A stretch of 10,276 nt of DNA. Origin: an uncultured Lachnospiraceae bacterium. GTDB lineage: Bacteria; Bacillota; Clostridia; Lachnospirales; Lachnospiraceae. The translations under genes and the position numbers were made by a program. Below, one piece after another: positions 1 to 7,194 of the stretch (position 1 is the first letter of the stretch; every line of letters begins with the position of its first letter). The notes beneath the pieces were generated by a model that saw nothing but the letters and a program-made list of their open reading frames with translations, searched no databases and was not told the DNA's origin. The stretch is taken from the NCBI GenBank assembly GCA_905236365.1, contig CAJOPP010000047.1:1-10276 (forward strand), read 5' to 3'.

Positions 1-1
1 A

Positions 2-1810
2 CCGTTAGCTTCTGAAATACGGGAATTTTTATTAGAGCATGTATCAAAGACTGGTGGACATCTGGCATCCAATTTGGGATGCGTAGAACTCACAATGGCA
101 CTCCATCTTGTATTGGATTTACCGAATGATAAGATTATTTGGGATGTGGGACATCAGAGTTATACCCATAAGATCCTGACCGGAAGGCAGGCTGGATTTG
201 ATACGTTAAGACAGTTTGGAGGAATGAGTGGATTTCCCAAAAGAAAAGAAAGTGAAACCGATGTATTTGAAACGGGACATAGTTCCACGTCTATTTCTGC
301 TGCAATTGGTATGGCAAAAGCAAATGAATTAAAGGGAATAAAAAATACAATCGTTGCAGTGATCGGGGACGGTTCTTTTACGGGTGGACTTACCTATGAA
401 GCATTGAATAATCTCGCAAGATTGAAGAGCAGTTGTTTGGTAGTGCTTAATGATAACGAGATGTCCATTGATGAAAATGTCGGAGGCATGTCGAATTATC
501 TGAATAAAATCAGGGTAGGGCAGACATATAATGATGTGAAGTCCGGGGTAGAAAAAGGACTTTTGAACATACCGGGAATTGGAGAAGGTCTTGCTAAAGT
601 AGTAAAACGTGGAAAGGACAGTATCAAGGAATTTTTAGTTCCGGGTATGTTCTTTGAGGATTTGGGAATTACCTATATCGGTCCGATTGATGGACATAAT
701 ATTTCAAAGATGGTAGATACTTTTGAATCTGCAATCAAGTTGAACCGTCCGGTCGTTGTTCATGTAAAGACCATAAAAGGAAAAGGATATCGCTATGCAG
801 AGAGACATCCAAAATATTTTCATGGAATAGCCCCTTTTGATCTTGAAACGGGAAAAGTTCTAAAAAAACAGACAAAAATGACCAACACCGGTGTGTTTGG
901 CAGAAAACTACTGGCACTCGGAGAACAGTATCCTAATCTGGTGGCAATCACAGCCGCCATGGCTTCCGGAACTGGACTGGAGAAATTTGCGAATGCGTAT
1001 CCAAGGCGTTTTTTTGATGTGGGAATCGCAGAGCAGCATGCGGTTACCTTTGCTGCAGGACTTGCGAGGGAAGGCATGATACCTGTTGTAGCAATCTATT
1101 CTTCTTTTCTGCAAAGAGCTTATGATCAGATTCTTCATGACGTCTGTTTGCAGAAATTACACGTAATATTTGCAATCGACCGGTCCGGACTGGTTGGGCA
1201 GGATGGTGCAACCCATCAGGGCATTTTTGATGTAGCGTATTTAAATCATATTCCGGGAATGACGATTGTGGCTCCGAAGAATCGCTATGAGCTTACTAAG
1301 ACAATGGAATATGCCATGGAATTTGATGGTCCGATTGCAATCAAATATAGCAGAGGGGATGCCTTCTATGGTTTGAAAGAACAATTAGAACCGATTGAAT
1401 ATGGAAAAAGTGAAGTGTTATTTTCCGGTACGGATGTTGCACTTGTTGCAGTTGGTAATATGGTGGAAGAAGCTTATACCGTATATGAGAATTTACAGGA
1501 AAAAGGAATCTCCATTACACTGGTCAATGCCAGATTTATTAAGCCGTTGGATGAAGCTCTTTTGAGAGAACTTGCAAAAACGCATGATACGATTATTACA
1601 TTGGAAGAACACGTTTTTGAAGGGGGATATGGACAAGCGGTTTCCGCCTTCTATATGCGCAATCAGATTCAGAATGTGAAGGTTAAGAATATTGCGATTG
1701 AGGATATGTTTGTAGAGCATGGAACAATAGAAGAGTTGAGATCTTTGTTACAGATTGATGCAGAGCATGTTATGAAAGTTGTTCTTGATAGTCTGAATGA
1801 GGAAATCTAG
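2..1810 (+). CDS. dxs: 1-deoxy-D-xylulose-5-phosphate synthase, 5' end missing
   Basis: The enzyme condenses pyruvate with glyceraldehyde 3-phosphate, using thiamine diphosphate (TPP) and Mg2+, in the first step of the cytosolic MEP isoprenoid pathway; its product also feeds thiamine and pyridoxal synthesis. The reading frame is open from base 2 with DXS-like sequence (EIREFL, then SKTGGHLASNLG), so the gene begins before the window and about 20-30 residues are missing; 602 residues are visible. The TTG at 74 is an internal Leu codon, not a start. In window numbering, His20 of the GGHLASN motif and GHQSYTHK near 50-57 belong to the active site. GDGSFTGG at 122-129 followed by NDN near 150 is the TPP/Mg motif. 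Glu344 in DVGIAEQHAV is the catalytic transketolase-type Glu, and a transketolase C-terminal domain ends the protein. The gene ends with TAG, 91 bp before tlyA, with no terminator between. Identification is firm. Confidence 0.97.
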   Translation, partial: PLASEIREFLLEHVSKTGGHLASNLGCVELTMALHLVLDLPNDKIIWDVGHQSYTHKILTGRQAGFDTLRQFGGMSGFPKRKESETDVFETGHSSTSISAAIGMAKANELKGIKNTIVAVIGDGSFTGGLTYEALNNLARLKSSCLVVLNDNEMSIDENVGGMSNYLNKIRVGQTYNDVKSGVEKGLLNIPGIGEGLAKVVKRGKDSIKEFLVPGMFFEDLGITYIGPIDGHNISKMVDTFESAIKLNRPVVVHVKTIKGKGYRYAERHPKYFHGIAPFDLETGKVLKKQTKMTNTGVFGRKLLALGEQYPNLVAITAAMASGTGLEKFANAYPRRFFDVGIAEQHAVTFAAGLAREGMIPVVAIYSSFLQRAYDQILHDVCLQKLHVIFAIDRSGLVGQDGATHQGIFDVAYLNHIPGMTIVAPKNRYELTKTMEYAMEFDGPIAIKYSRGDAFYGLKEQLEPIEYGKSEVLFSGTDVALVAVGNMVEEAYTVYENLQEKGISITLVNARFIKPLDEALLRELAKTHDTIITLEEHVFEGGYGQAVSAFYMRNQIQNVKVKNIAIEDMFVEHGTIEELRSLLQIDAEHVMKVVLDSLNEEI

Positions 1811-1901
1811 ATTCCTTCCATTTTTTATCGTGTATGGCGGAAGCGCTTTTGTGAACGGAAGACAAAGATGAAATTAGTGACAAGTAGAGGATAAGACAGA
1901 T

Positions 1902-2702
1902 ATGAAGGAACGATTGGATGTTATGCTGGTGAGCAGAGGACTTGCTTCATCAAGAGAAAAGGCGAAAGCAATTATAATGTCAGGGATTGTTTTTGTGGAT
2001 GGACAACGAGAAGATAAGGCAGGTGCCACCTTTGATGAAAAAGTACAGATTGAGGTCAAAGGTTCTACCTTGAAATATGTTAGTCGTGGTGGACTAAAGC
2101 TAGAGAAAGCTATGGAGCACTTTGATGTGACATTAGGGGGCAAAGTCTGCATGGATATTGGATCATCCACAGGTGGATTTACAGACTGTATGCTGCAAAA
2201 TGGTGCGGTGAAAGTATATGCGGTGGATGTTGGTCATGGTCAGCTGGATTGGAAACTTCGAAATGACGAGAGAGTGGTCTGTATGGAAAAGACCAATATC
2301 CGGTATTTAACACCGGATCAGATTGCAGAGCCGCCGGAGTTTGCTTCCATTGATGTATCGTTTATTTCCCTTACAAAGGTATTAGAACCGGCAAAAGAGC
2401 TTTTGACAGCAGACGGTGAAATTGTATGTCTGATTAAACCGCAGTTTGAAGCAGGCAGAGAGAAGGTTGGGAAAAAGGGTGTTGTCAGAGATCAGAATGT
2501 ACATAAGGAAGTGATCCATATGGTAATGGACTACGCGGCTTCCATTGGATTTGTACTCTGTAATCTGGATTTTTCACCAATCAAAGGACCGGAAGGGAAT
2601 ATTGAATATTTGTTACATCTTAGTAAGAATCCGAATAGAGAGCCTGGGGTTATTGATGTGGATGCGGTTGTAAATGCATCTCATGGGACATTAGATAAGT
2701 AG
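1902..2702 (+). CDS. tlyA: TlyA-family S4/FtsJ-type rRNA methyltransferase
   Basis: This 266-residue protein has an N-terminal S4 RNA-binding domain (about 1-60) and an FtsJ-like Rossmann methyltransferase domain (about 61-245). The family 2'-O-methylates rRNA cytidines in Mycobacterium; the exact target in Clostridia is not settled by sequence. SAM motif I is DIGSSTGGFTD at 85-95. The K-D-K-E tetrad expected of this class can be placed at Lys66 (SRGGLKLEKA), Asp151 (IDVSF), Lys179 (IKPQFE) and Glu235 (GNIEYLL), so the enzyme looks active. The annotation 'hemolysin A' seen in many databases is a historical name. The ATG at 1902 is preceded by TAGAGG (1885-1890) with an 11-nt gap, and the protein starts right at the S4 domain (KERLDVMLVSRGLASSREKA), which supports this start. 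It sits between dxs and nadK in the apparent operon. This gene is called yqxC in Bacillus. Confidence 0.94.
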   Translation: MKERLDVMLVSRGLASSREKAKAIIMSGIVFVDGQREDKAGATFDEKVQIEVKGSTLKYVSRGGLKLEKAMEHFDVTLGGKVCMDIGSSTGGFTDCMLQNGAVKVYAVDVGHGQLDWKLRNDERVVCMEKTNIRYLTPDQIAEPPEFASIDVSFISLTKVLEPAKELLTADGEIVCLIKPQFEAGREKVGKKGVVRDQNVHKEVIHMVMDYAASIGFVLCNLDFSPIKGPEGNIEYLLHLSKNPNREPGVIDVDAVVNASHGTLDK

Positions 2703-2717
2703 ATAGAAGGTATAGAT

Positions 2718-3575
2718 ATGAAACAGTTTCTGATTGCTACAAATTATATAAAAGATGAGAATTTGAAATTAACTTCGGAAATTGAAGAATACATATCTGC
2801 AAGGGGAGGTAGTTCCAAGCGGATTGTTGGGGATATGGATGGTGAAGTGGCTTACCGGATGGAAGAGGCAGAACAGTTTGATGGCATTATTGCGTTAGGC
2901 GGAGATGGTACAATATTGAAGGTAAGCAGAGACTTAAGGGCACTGAATATTCCGATTGCAGGTGTGAATCTGGGGACACTTGGTTTTTTGGCAGAGGTTG
3001 AACCGGATCAGATCTTTTCTGTGATTGATCGATTGATTGAAGATGATTATGCGATAGAAGAACGAATGAATATTCGGGGTGCTATATATAAGGATGGGCA
3101 TGCCGGAATTTTGTTAGATGATGTTGCACTGAATGATATAGTGATTACAAGAGCCGGTTTTTCCAGAGTCATAGGGCTTAAGATATATGTGAATGGCAAG
3201 GTGATGGATATCTATGAGGCGGATGGTGTCATTGTAAGCACGCCAACCGGTTCTACCGGTTATAACTTGTCTGCAGGAGGTCCTATCGTATCGCCGAAAA
3301 CAAGCTTGATGATCGTCACACCAATCTCTCCGCATTCACTCACCTCCAAAAGCATAGTGCTTTCCAGTGAGGATGAGATTATGATCGAAGTTTTGAAAAT
3401 GCGAAAAGCACAGAAGGAAGAGGCAATTGTGAACTTTGACGGACAACCGGGGACTCAGCTTTCCGCAGGTGATAAGATCGTGATACGCAGAGCAGAATCC
3501 ATTACCAGAATGGTGAAGTTGCTGGATGTCAGTTTTTATGAGGTCTTAAGAGAGAAGATTGCGAATCATTTATGA
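2718..3575 (+). CDS. nadK: NAD kinase
   Basis: The enzyme phosphorylates NAD+ at the 2' position of its adenosine ribose to make NADP+ and acts in the cytoplasm. The 285-residue length is normal for bacterial NadK (ppnK). The diagnostic motif GGDGT is at 61-65, inside IIALGGDGTILK. It is followed by NLGTLGFLAEVE (84-95), the nucleotide-site ND (139-140), the glycine-rich TPTGSTGYNLSAGGPI (175-190) and PISPHSL (202-208), then NFDGQ near the C-terminus (239-243). All are typical of the family and none is degraded. The ATG at 2718 has an AGAAGG ribosome binding site (2705-2710) and lies 15 bp after the tlyA stop, which suggests co-transcription. In Bacillus subtilis nadK lies elsewhere, whereas this position is common in Clostridia. 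The next gene, argR, follows after 42 bp that contain a small hairpin. Confidence 0.96.
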   Translation: MKQFLIATNYIKDENLKLTSEIEEYISARGGSSKRIVGDMDGEVAYRMEEAEQFDGIIALGGDGTILKVSRDLRALNIPIAGVNLGTLGFLAEVEPDQIFSVIDRLIEDDYAIEERMNIRGAIYKDGHAGILLDDVALNDIVITRAGFSRVIGLKIYVNGKVMDIYEADGVIVSTPTGSTGYNLSAGGPIVSPKTSLMIVTPISPHSLTSKSIVLSSEDEIMIEVLKMRKAQKEEAIVNFDGQPGTQLSAGDKIVIRRAESITRMVKLLDVSFYEVLREKIANHL

Positions 3576-3588
3576 TGGACAAGATATT

Positions 3589-3605
3589 CCTTTGTTTGGC
3601 AAAGG
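3589..3605 (+). promoter_or_regulatory. small hairpin next to the argR ribosome binding site
   Basis: CCTTTG (3589-3594) and CAAAGG (3600-3605) form a perfect 6-bp stem with a 5-nt loop. One base separates it from the AAGGTGG ribosome binding site of argR (3607-3613). No T-tract follows, so it is not an intrinsic terminator. It could shape argR translation or protect an mRNA end, but its small size means chance is possible. Confidence 0.35.
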
Positions 3606-3617
3606 TAAGGTGGTTAT

Positions 3618-4073
3618 ATGAAAGAAAAAAGACAAAATAAGATCAGGGAAATTATTGAAAAAAAAGAAATTGAGACCCAGGATGAATTGTTGGCAGAATT
3701 AGAAAATGCCGGTTTTTCTACAACGCAGGCAACAATTTCCAGAGATATACGGGAGATGAAGCTCACAAAAGTTTCGTATGGTGCAGGCAGACAAAAATAT
3801 ACATTGATTCAGAATACAGATACAGATGTTATGAAAAAATATCATCAGGTATTAAGTGCAGGTATTTTGAACATGGATTATGCAGAAAATATGATTGTAA
3901 TCCATACGGTATCCGGAATGGCAATGGCAGTGGCTGCAGCACTTGATAATATGAATATAAAAGGTTTAATGGGTTGTATAGCTGGGGATGATACAATTTT
4001 TTGTGTCGCAAGAAGCAAAGAATTATGTCAGGATATTATTGCAGAAATCAGAAAAGTAACATCTGACGAATAA
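3618..4073 (+). CDS. argR: Arginine repressor ArgR (AhrC)
   Basis: This is a 151-residue transcription factor that, as an arginine-bound hexamer, represses arginine biosynthesis and in Bacillus also activates catabolism. The N-terminal winged-helix domain (about 1-65) contains the recognition region STTQATISRDIREM (34-47), and GRQKYTL follows in the wing. The C-terminal domain (about 75-151) holds the arginine-binding and oligomerisation motif CIAGDDTIFCVAR (120-132), with the Asp-Asp pair at 124-125. The length is typical. The ATG at 3618 is preceded by AAGGTGG, 4 nt away, which is a little close but usable. The gene lies 14 bp upstream of recN, the same argR-recN pairing as ahrC-recN in Bacillus. 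No arginine pathway genes are present, so its targets lie outside the window. Confidence 0.95.
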   Translation: MKEKRQNKIREIIEKKEIETQDELLAELENAGFSTTQATISRDIREMKLTKVSYGAGRQKYTLIQNTDTDVMKKYHQVLSAGILNMDYAENMIVIHTVSGMAMAVAAALDNMNIKGLMGCIAGDDTIFCVARSKELCQDIIAEIRKVTSDE

Positions 4074-4087
4074 GTTGGAGGTATAAT

Positions 4088-5761
4088 ATGCTATTAAATT
4101 TACATATTAAAAATATGGCATTAATTGATGAGATTGATATCAATTTTAATGATAATCTCAATATTTTAACTGGAGAGACCGGTGCGGGAAAATCCATTGT
4201 GATCGATTCCATTATGTTGGCATTAGGAGGGAAGACGCCAAAAGATTTTGTTCGAAAAGACGCAGAATATGGATTGGTGGAACTTTTGTTTTCAATTGAA
4301 GATTCCGAAACGATTCAAAAATTAAAAGAATTGGAAATACCGGATTTAGATAACGGAGAGTTGATTCTCTCCAGAAAAATAATTGGTAATCGGAGTGTCA
4401 GCAAAATGAATGGAGAAACGGTGACACTTTCCAAAGTTCGGGAAGCTGCAGCCCTTTTATTGGATTTGCATGCTCAGCACGAACATCAGTCCCTGTTGGT
4501 GCCGGCTAATCATTTGAAATTATTAGATCGTTATGGACATGAGACATTAGATTCGAAAAAAGAACAAATCAAATCTATTTTTCAGGAATATTCCAAAGTA
4601 AAAGAAGAACTGACGGCAAATACTATCAATGAAGAAGAGAAGAAAAGACAATTAGATTTAATTGAATTTGAGCGAAAAGAGATAGCGGACGCGACTCTTA
4701 AGAAAGGTGAAGATGAAGAATTAGAGCAGCAGTATAAAGTGGCATCGAACAGCAAAAATATTGCAGAGAGCCTGTCTGCAGCATATAATCAGATAGATAA
4801 TAGTGCTTACGATGCAGTTGATCGGGCAGTTCGGGAAATATCTGTCATATCAGAATTTGACAAGGAATTAGAGTCCATGGCGGATACCTTGGCAACGATA
4901 TCGGATCTGTTGTCTGATTTTGGAAGAACGGCACGGGAATATTTAGAAGAGAATACTTTTTCAGAAGAAGATTTTCGCAGGATGGAAGAACGTCTCAATA
5001 CAATCAACCATTTAAAAGCAAAGTATGGAAGAACCATTTCGGATGTACTTGCGTATGGAGCGGACTTGGATACCCGCTATGACAATCTGGTCAATCATGA
5101 TCTCTATATTGAAGGACTTCAAAAACAAATGGCACAGTTAGAAGAGACACTTCAGAATGCCTGTGAAGATCTTAGTGTAGAAAGAAAACGGATTGCAAAG
5201 ATTCTTACAGAGCAGATTAAAGAAGCTTTAGTTGATCTGAATTTTCTGGATGTTCGGTTTGATATGGTATTCGAGAAAATGGATCACTTTACTGCAAATG
5301 GTTATGATGATGCATACTTTATTATTTCAACGAATGTAGGTGAGGAGATGAAACCATTATGGCAGGTGGCATCCGGCGGTGAACTTTCCCGGATTATGCT
5401 TGCTATGAAATCCTGTCTTGCAGATGTGGATCGGATTGAGACTTTGATCTTTGATGAGATCGATGTTGGAATCAGTGGTCGAACAGCACAAATGGTAGCG
5501 GAAAAGATTCATGGAATCGGTAGCCATCATCAGGTGATCTGTATCACCCATTTGCCGCAAATCGCAGCGATGGCAAATCATCATTATTTAATTGAAAAAC
5601 AAGTGACAGATGGTAAAACAATTACACATATTTATCCGCTCAATCCTGAACAGGAAATAAAAGAACTAGCCAGACTGATCGGTGGAGTAGAAATCACCGA
5701 TACGGTATTGGAAAGTGCCAGGGAGATGAAGGAATTGGCAGGCAAGGCAAAGGTTAACTGA
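4088..5761 (+). CDS. recN: DNA repair protein RecN
   Basis: RecN is an SMC-like ATPase that acts early in double-strand break repair, gathering DNA ends before RecA-dependent recombination. The protein is 557 residues, close to the usual 550-580. The Walker A motif GETGAGKS is at 29-36 near the N-terminus, preceded by the family hallmark LHIKNMALIDEI. Long charged, Glu/Lys-rich stretches in the middle (about 155-380) fit the short antiparallel coiled coil. The ABC signature ASGGELSRIM is centred on 429-432, and Walker B LIFDEIDVGISG spans about 453-464. The ITHLPQIAAMA segment follows with the switch His. The ATG at 4088 has a strong TTGGAGGT ribosome binding site (4075-4082). The gene closes the dxs-to-recN unit, and its TGA overlaps a predicted sigma-G-like promoter element that would serve spoIVB. 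Confidence 0.96.
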   Translation: MLLNLHIKNMALIDEIDINFNDNLNILTGETGAGKSIVIDSIMLALGGKTPKDFVRKDAEYGLVELLFSIEDSETIQKLKELEIPDLDNGELILSRKIIGNRSVSKMNGETVTLSKVREAAALLLDLHAQHEHQSLLVPANHLKLLDRYGHETLDSKKEQIKSIFQEYSKVKEELTANTINEEEKKRQLDLIEFERKEIADATLKKGEDEELEQQYKVASNSKNIAESLSAAYNQIDNSAYDAVDRAVREISVISEFDKELESMADTLATISDLLSDFGRTAREYLEENTFSEEDFRRMEERLNTINHLKAKYGRTISDVLAYGADLDTRYDNLVNHDLYIEGLQKQMAQLEETLQNACEDLSVERKRIAKILTEQIKEALVDLNFLDVRFDMVFEKMDHFTANGYDDAYFIISTNVGEEMKPLWQVASGGELSRIMLAMKSCLADVDRIETLIFDEIDVGISGRTAQMVAEKIHGIGSHHQVICITHLPQIAAMANHHYLIEKQVTDGKTITHIYPLNPEQEIKELARLIGGVEITDTVLESAREMKELAGKAKVN

Positions 5762-5789
5762 GTGATAAGAGAAAAGAGAGCCCATAATA
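5760..5789 (+). promoter_or_regulatory. Candidate sigma-G-like promoter for spoIVB, inside the recN terminator
   Basis: CATAATA at 5783-5789 fits the sigma-G -10 pattern (CATHHTA, recalled from Bacillus) at every position. GAGTG at 5760-5764, exactly 18 bp upstream, fits the -35 pattern GHATR except at the third base. In Bacillus spoIVB is transcribed in the forespore, mainly by sigma-G. Only 17 bp separate the terminator T-run from the spoIVB start, so a spoIVB promoter has to overlap the terminator or lie in recN. Transcription would start near 5796. This is inferred from sequence match and position. Confidence 0.5.
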
Positions 5790-5820
5790 AATGTATAAGC
5801 ATTTATTATGGGCTTTTTTT
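5779..5820 (+). terminator. Strong intrinsic terminator after recN
   Basis: AGCCCATAATAAATG (5779-5793) and CATTTATTATGGGCT (5800-5814) form a perfect 15-bp stem with a 6-nt loop. The T-run at 5814-5820 follows directly; its first T closes the stem. It begins 17 bp after the recN stop and should end the dxs-tlyA-nadK-argR-recN transcript. The spoIVB ribosome binding site follows almost at once. Confidence 0.93.
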
Positions 5821-5837
5821 GACGAAAGGAGAAAAGT

Positions 5838-6932
5838 ATGAAGGGATATAAGAGATTTTTAAAAGGGCTGTTGGCGGTCAATATTATGTTTATTCTGGTG
5901 GTTGCGGGATTAGGTTACAAAAAAGAACGACAGTCACAGAGGATTGCAGAGGTATCTCCTGCACTTGAAACAAAAGCTGAAATTGCAACGAAAAGTACTT
6001 CGAAGAAAGTAATTCCGGTTGGAAAAACCGTGGGAATCTATATCAATACGAAAGGGATATTAGTAATTGATACAGGAGAAGTGACAGATATGGAAGGAGA
6101 ACAAAAGACACCCGCAAAATACAAATTGTTGCCTGGAGACTATATTATCCGGTTAAACGGAGAAAAAATGAGAACGAAAAAGCAGTTGATAGAAGCAATA
6201 ACAAGTTGTGGAGGAGAGACACTTGTGTTTTCTGTAAATCGAAAAGGGAATGAAGTCGATGTGAAAGTAGAACCGATTGAGACCGGAGTCAATCTATATA
6301 AAGTAGGAATATGGGTTCGGGATGATCTGCAGGGATTAGGAACAATTACGTATTTGGATGGAGACAGGTTTGGAGCATTAGGACATAGTATTAATGATAC
6401 TGATACCGGTGCCTTGATGGAAGTTTCGGGAGGAGAAATTTATGAAGCAGATATATTTGGAGTTGAAAAAGGGGTGTCTGGCACGCCGGGAGAGATTGAG
6501 GGAATGATTGCCTATCAGACAGAAAAAGTTGTCGGAAGGATTGACAGGAATCGATTATACGGAATTTTTGGAACAGTGACAGAAGATTTTCAGATGAAGT
6601 TAGAGGAAACTGAAGCTATGGCTGTAGCAGATTTCAATGAGGTAGAGCCGGGGGAAGCGTATATTCAGTCTTATGTAAGTGGTAAAAAGGAAAGGTATAA
6701 GATTGAAATTTTAAATATTCATAAAAATGAAAATGGCGATCAGGAGATGGAGATTTTGGTTACGGACGAAGATCTTATTACATTGACCGGAGGGATTGTT
6801 CAGGGGATGAGCGGTTCGCCAATTATTCAGGATGGCAAACTGGTTGGTGCTGTTACTCATGTATTTGTAGACAATCCCAAAAAGGGATATGGGATTTTTG
6901 TCGAAACAATGCGAAAACAGGGGGACGAATAA
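5838..6932 (+). CDS. spoIVB: SpoIVB serine peptidase (family S55), forespore signalling protease
   Basis: SpoIVB is made in the forespore, crosses its inner membrane and cleaves SpoIVFA, which lets SpoIVFB process pro-sigma-K in the mother cell. This 364-residue protein begins with a basic stretch and one hydrophobic segment (about 8-26), probably an uncleaved anchor or signal. A PDZ domain follows (about 65-145), with LLPGDYIIRLNGEKM as its core. The S55 peptidase domain covers about 155-360. The triad can be placed at His183 (GALGHSI), Asp310 and Ser325 (GMSGSPII). The His-Asp-Ser spacing matches that recalled for Bacillus SpoIVB (236/363/378) exactly, so the enzyme should be active. It is about 60 residues shorter than the Bacillus protein, with the difference upstream of the triad. 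AAAGGAG (5825-5831) lies 6 nt before the ATG. It sits directly upstream of spo0A, as in other spore formers. Confidence 0.95.
   Translation: MKGYKRFLKGLLAVNIMFILVVAGLGYKKERQSQRIAEVSPALETKAEIATKSTSKKVIPVGKTVGIYINTKGILVIDTGEVTDMEGEQKTPAKYKLLPGDYIIRLNGEKMRTKKQLIEAITSCGGETLVFSVNRKGNEVDVKVEPIETGVNLYKVGIWVRDDLQGLGTITYLDGDRFGALGHSINDTDTGALMEVSGGEIYEADIFGVEKGVSGTPGEIEGMIAYQTEKVVGRIDRNRLYGIFGTVTEDFQMKLEETEAMAVADFNEVEPGEAYIQSYVSGKKERYKIEILNIHKNENGDQEMEILVTDEDLITLTGGIVQGMSGSPIIQDGKLVGAVTHVFVDNPKKGYGIFVETMRKQGDE
6899..6905 (+). promoter_or_regulatory. 0A-box core within the 3' end of spoIVB
   Basis: TGTCGAA, flanked as TTTTTGTCGAAAC, is a perfect match to the Spo0A-binding core and to the preferred flanking bases. 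It lies in spoIVB codons for Phe-Val-Glu-Thr, 290 bp upstream of the first spo0A start. A 7-bp core arises by chance, so this is a candidate distal autoregulatory site only. Confidence 0.3.
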
Positions 6933-7026
6933 TATTAACGGTTTTTGGGTAAATCGTAAAAAAAGGGAAAATGCATAGATACAATGGTAAAAACGTTTTT
7001 TTGAGTTCATTACCTATGGATAAAAG

Positions 7027-7040
7027 TGTGATGTATCACA
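7027..7040. promoter_or_regulatory. Dyad element A upstream of spo0A
   Basis: TGTGAT-GT-ATCACA is a perfect 6-2-6 inverted repeat in the spoIVB-spo0A gap. Its 12-base core TGTGATGTATCA matches 10 of 12 bases of a second dyad 43 bp downstream. It looks like an operator for a dimeric regulator. It is shorter than the CRP pattern (4 rather than 6 bases between TGTGA and TCACA), and the binding protein is unknown. Confidence 0.45.
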
Positions 7041-7068
7041 AAGTTTATTTTTTTGATTGGCATTTACA

Positions 7069-7082
7069 TTGTTATGTAACAA
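7069..7082. promoter_or_regulatory. Dyad element B upstream of spo0A
   Basis: TTGTTA-TG-TAACAA is a perfect 6-2-6 inverted repeat whose centre lies 42 bp, about four helical turns, from that of dyad A. Its core TGTTATGTAACA (7070-7081) shares TGTnATGTAnCA with dyad A. It lies just upstream of the candidate promoter at 7104. The half sites resemble the clostridial Rex site, but the spacing is four bases too short. Confidence 0.45.
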
Positions 7083-7103
7083 CTTATTTTTTTAGTTTTG
7101 CTT

Positions 7104-7112
7104 TGTTATAGT
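7104..7112 (+). promoter_or_regulatory. Candidate extended -10 promoter of spo0A
   Basis: TGTTATAGT matches the extended -10 pattern TGnTATAAT with one change. The region 17 bp upstream (TTATTT, 7084-7089) is a poor -35, so the call rests on the extended -10. It would give a leader of about 75 nt. I did not find a convincing sigma-H promoter (AGGAWWT plus GAAT), which other spo0A genes use. Confidence 0.35.
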
Positions 7113-7130
7113 CTGAAATGGTCGATGCCG

Positions 7131-7177
7131 CTATGATTTTGTCAAAAGTATTCATAGTTTGTGACGAAAAATCATAG
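7131..7177 (+). promoter_or_regulatory. spo0A leader with alternative hairpins and a 0A-box core
   Basis: CTATGATTTT (7131-7140) is perfectly complementary to AAAATCATAG (7168-7177), with GTC/GAC able to extend the pairing after a small bulge. The same left arm can instead pair locally: CTATGA with TCATAG (7152-7157) and TTTT with AAAA (7144-7147). The two folds exclude each other. The loop of the long fold contains TGACGAA (7162-7168), a perfect TGNCGAA 0A-box core, and TGTCAAA (7140-7146) is a near match 22 bp upstream. The AGGAGGG ribosome binding site (7184-7190) begins six bases after the repeat. It could be an RNA switch, a DNA operator, or chance in AT-rich DNA. Confidence 0.35.
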
Positions 7178-7194
7178 ATTATTAGGAGGGAATT

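Noticed and set aside
74..76. TTG at 74 as the start of dxs
   Set aside because: In-frame DXS homology continues upstream to base 2 (EIREFL, SKTGGHLASN), including the active-site His, so this TTG is an internal Leu codon.
489..495. 0A-box core TGTCGAA inside dxs
   Set aside because: It is deep in a conserved coding region with no promoter nearby; a 7-bp match is expected by chance at this rate.
1811..1901. Promoter or small gene in the dxs-tlyA gap
   Set aside because: No convincing -35/-10 pair, terminator or open frame with a ribosome binding site was found in these 91 bp.
6938..6957. Terminator after spoIVB
   Set aside because: ACGGTTT and AAATCGT can pair with one G-T wobble, but a run of A rather than T follows, and no other stem plus T-run was found in the gap.
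6964..6985. Sigma-H promoter for spo0A (AGGGAAA with CAAT)
   Set aside because: The -35 has one mismatch, the -10 lacks the G of GAAT, and the spacing is about three bases too short.
6989..7000. Palindrome AAAAACGTTTTT
   Set aside because: It has no loop and is made mostly of A and T runs, so it is likely low-complexity sequence; no partner site was seen.
7069..7082. Rex (redox regulator) operator
   Set aside because: The half sites resemble TTGTTAA/TTAACAA, but the centre is four bases shorter than the Rex consensus, so the dimer would not fit. It is kept only as an unassigned dyad.
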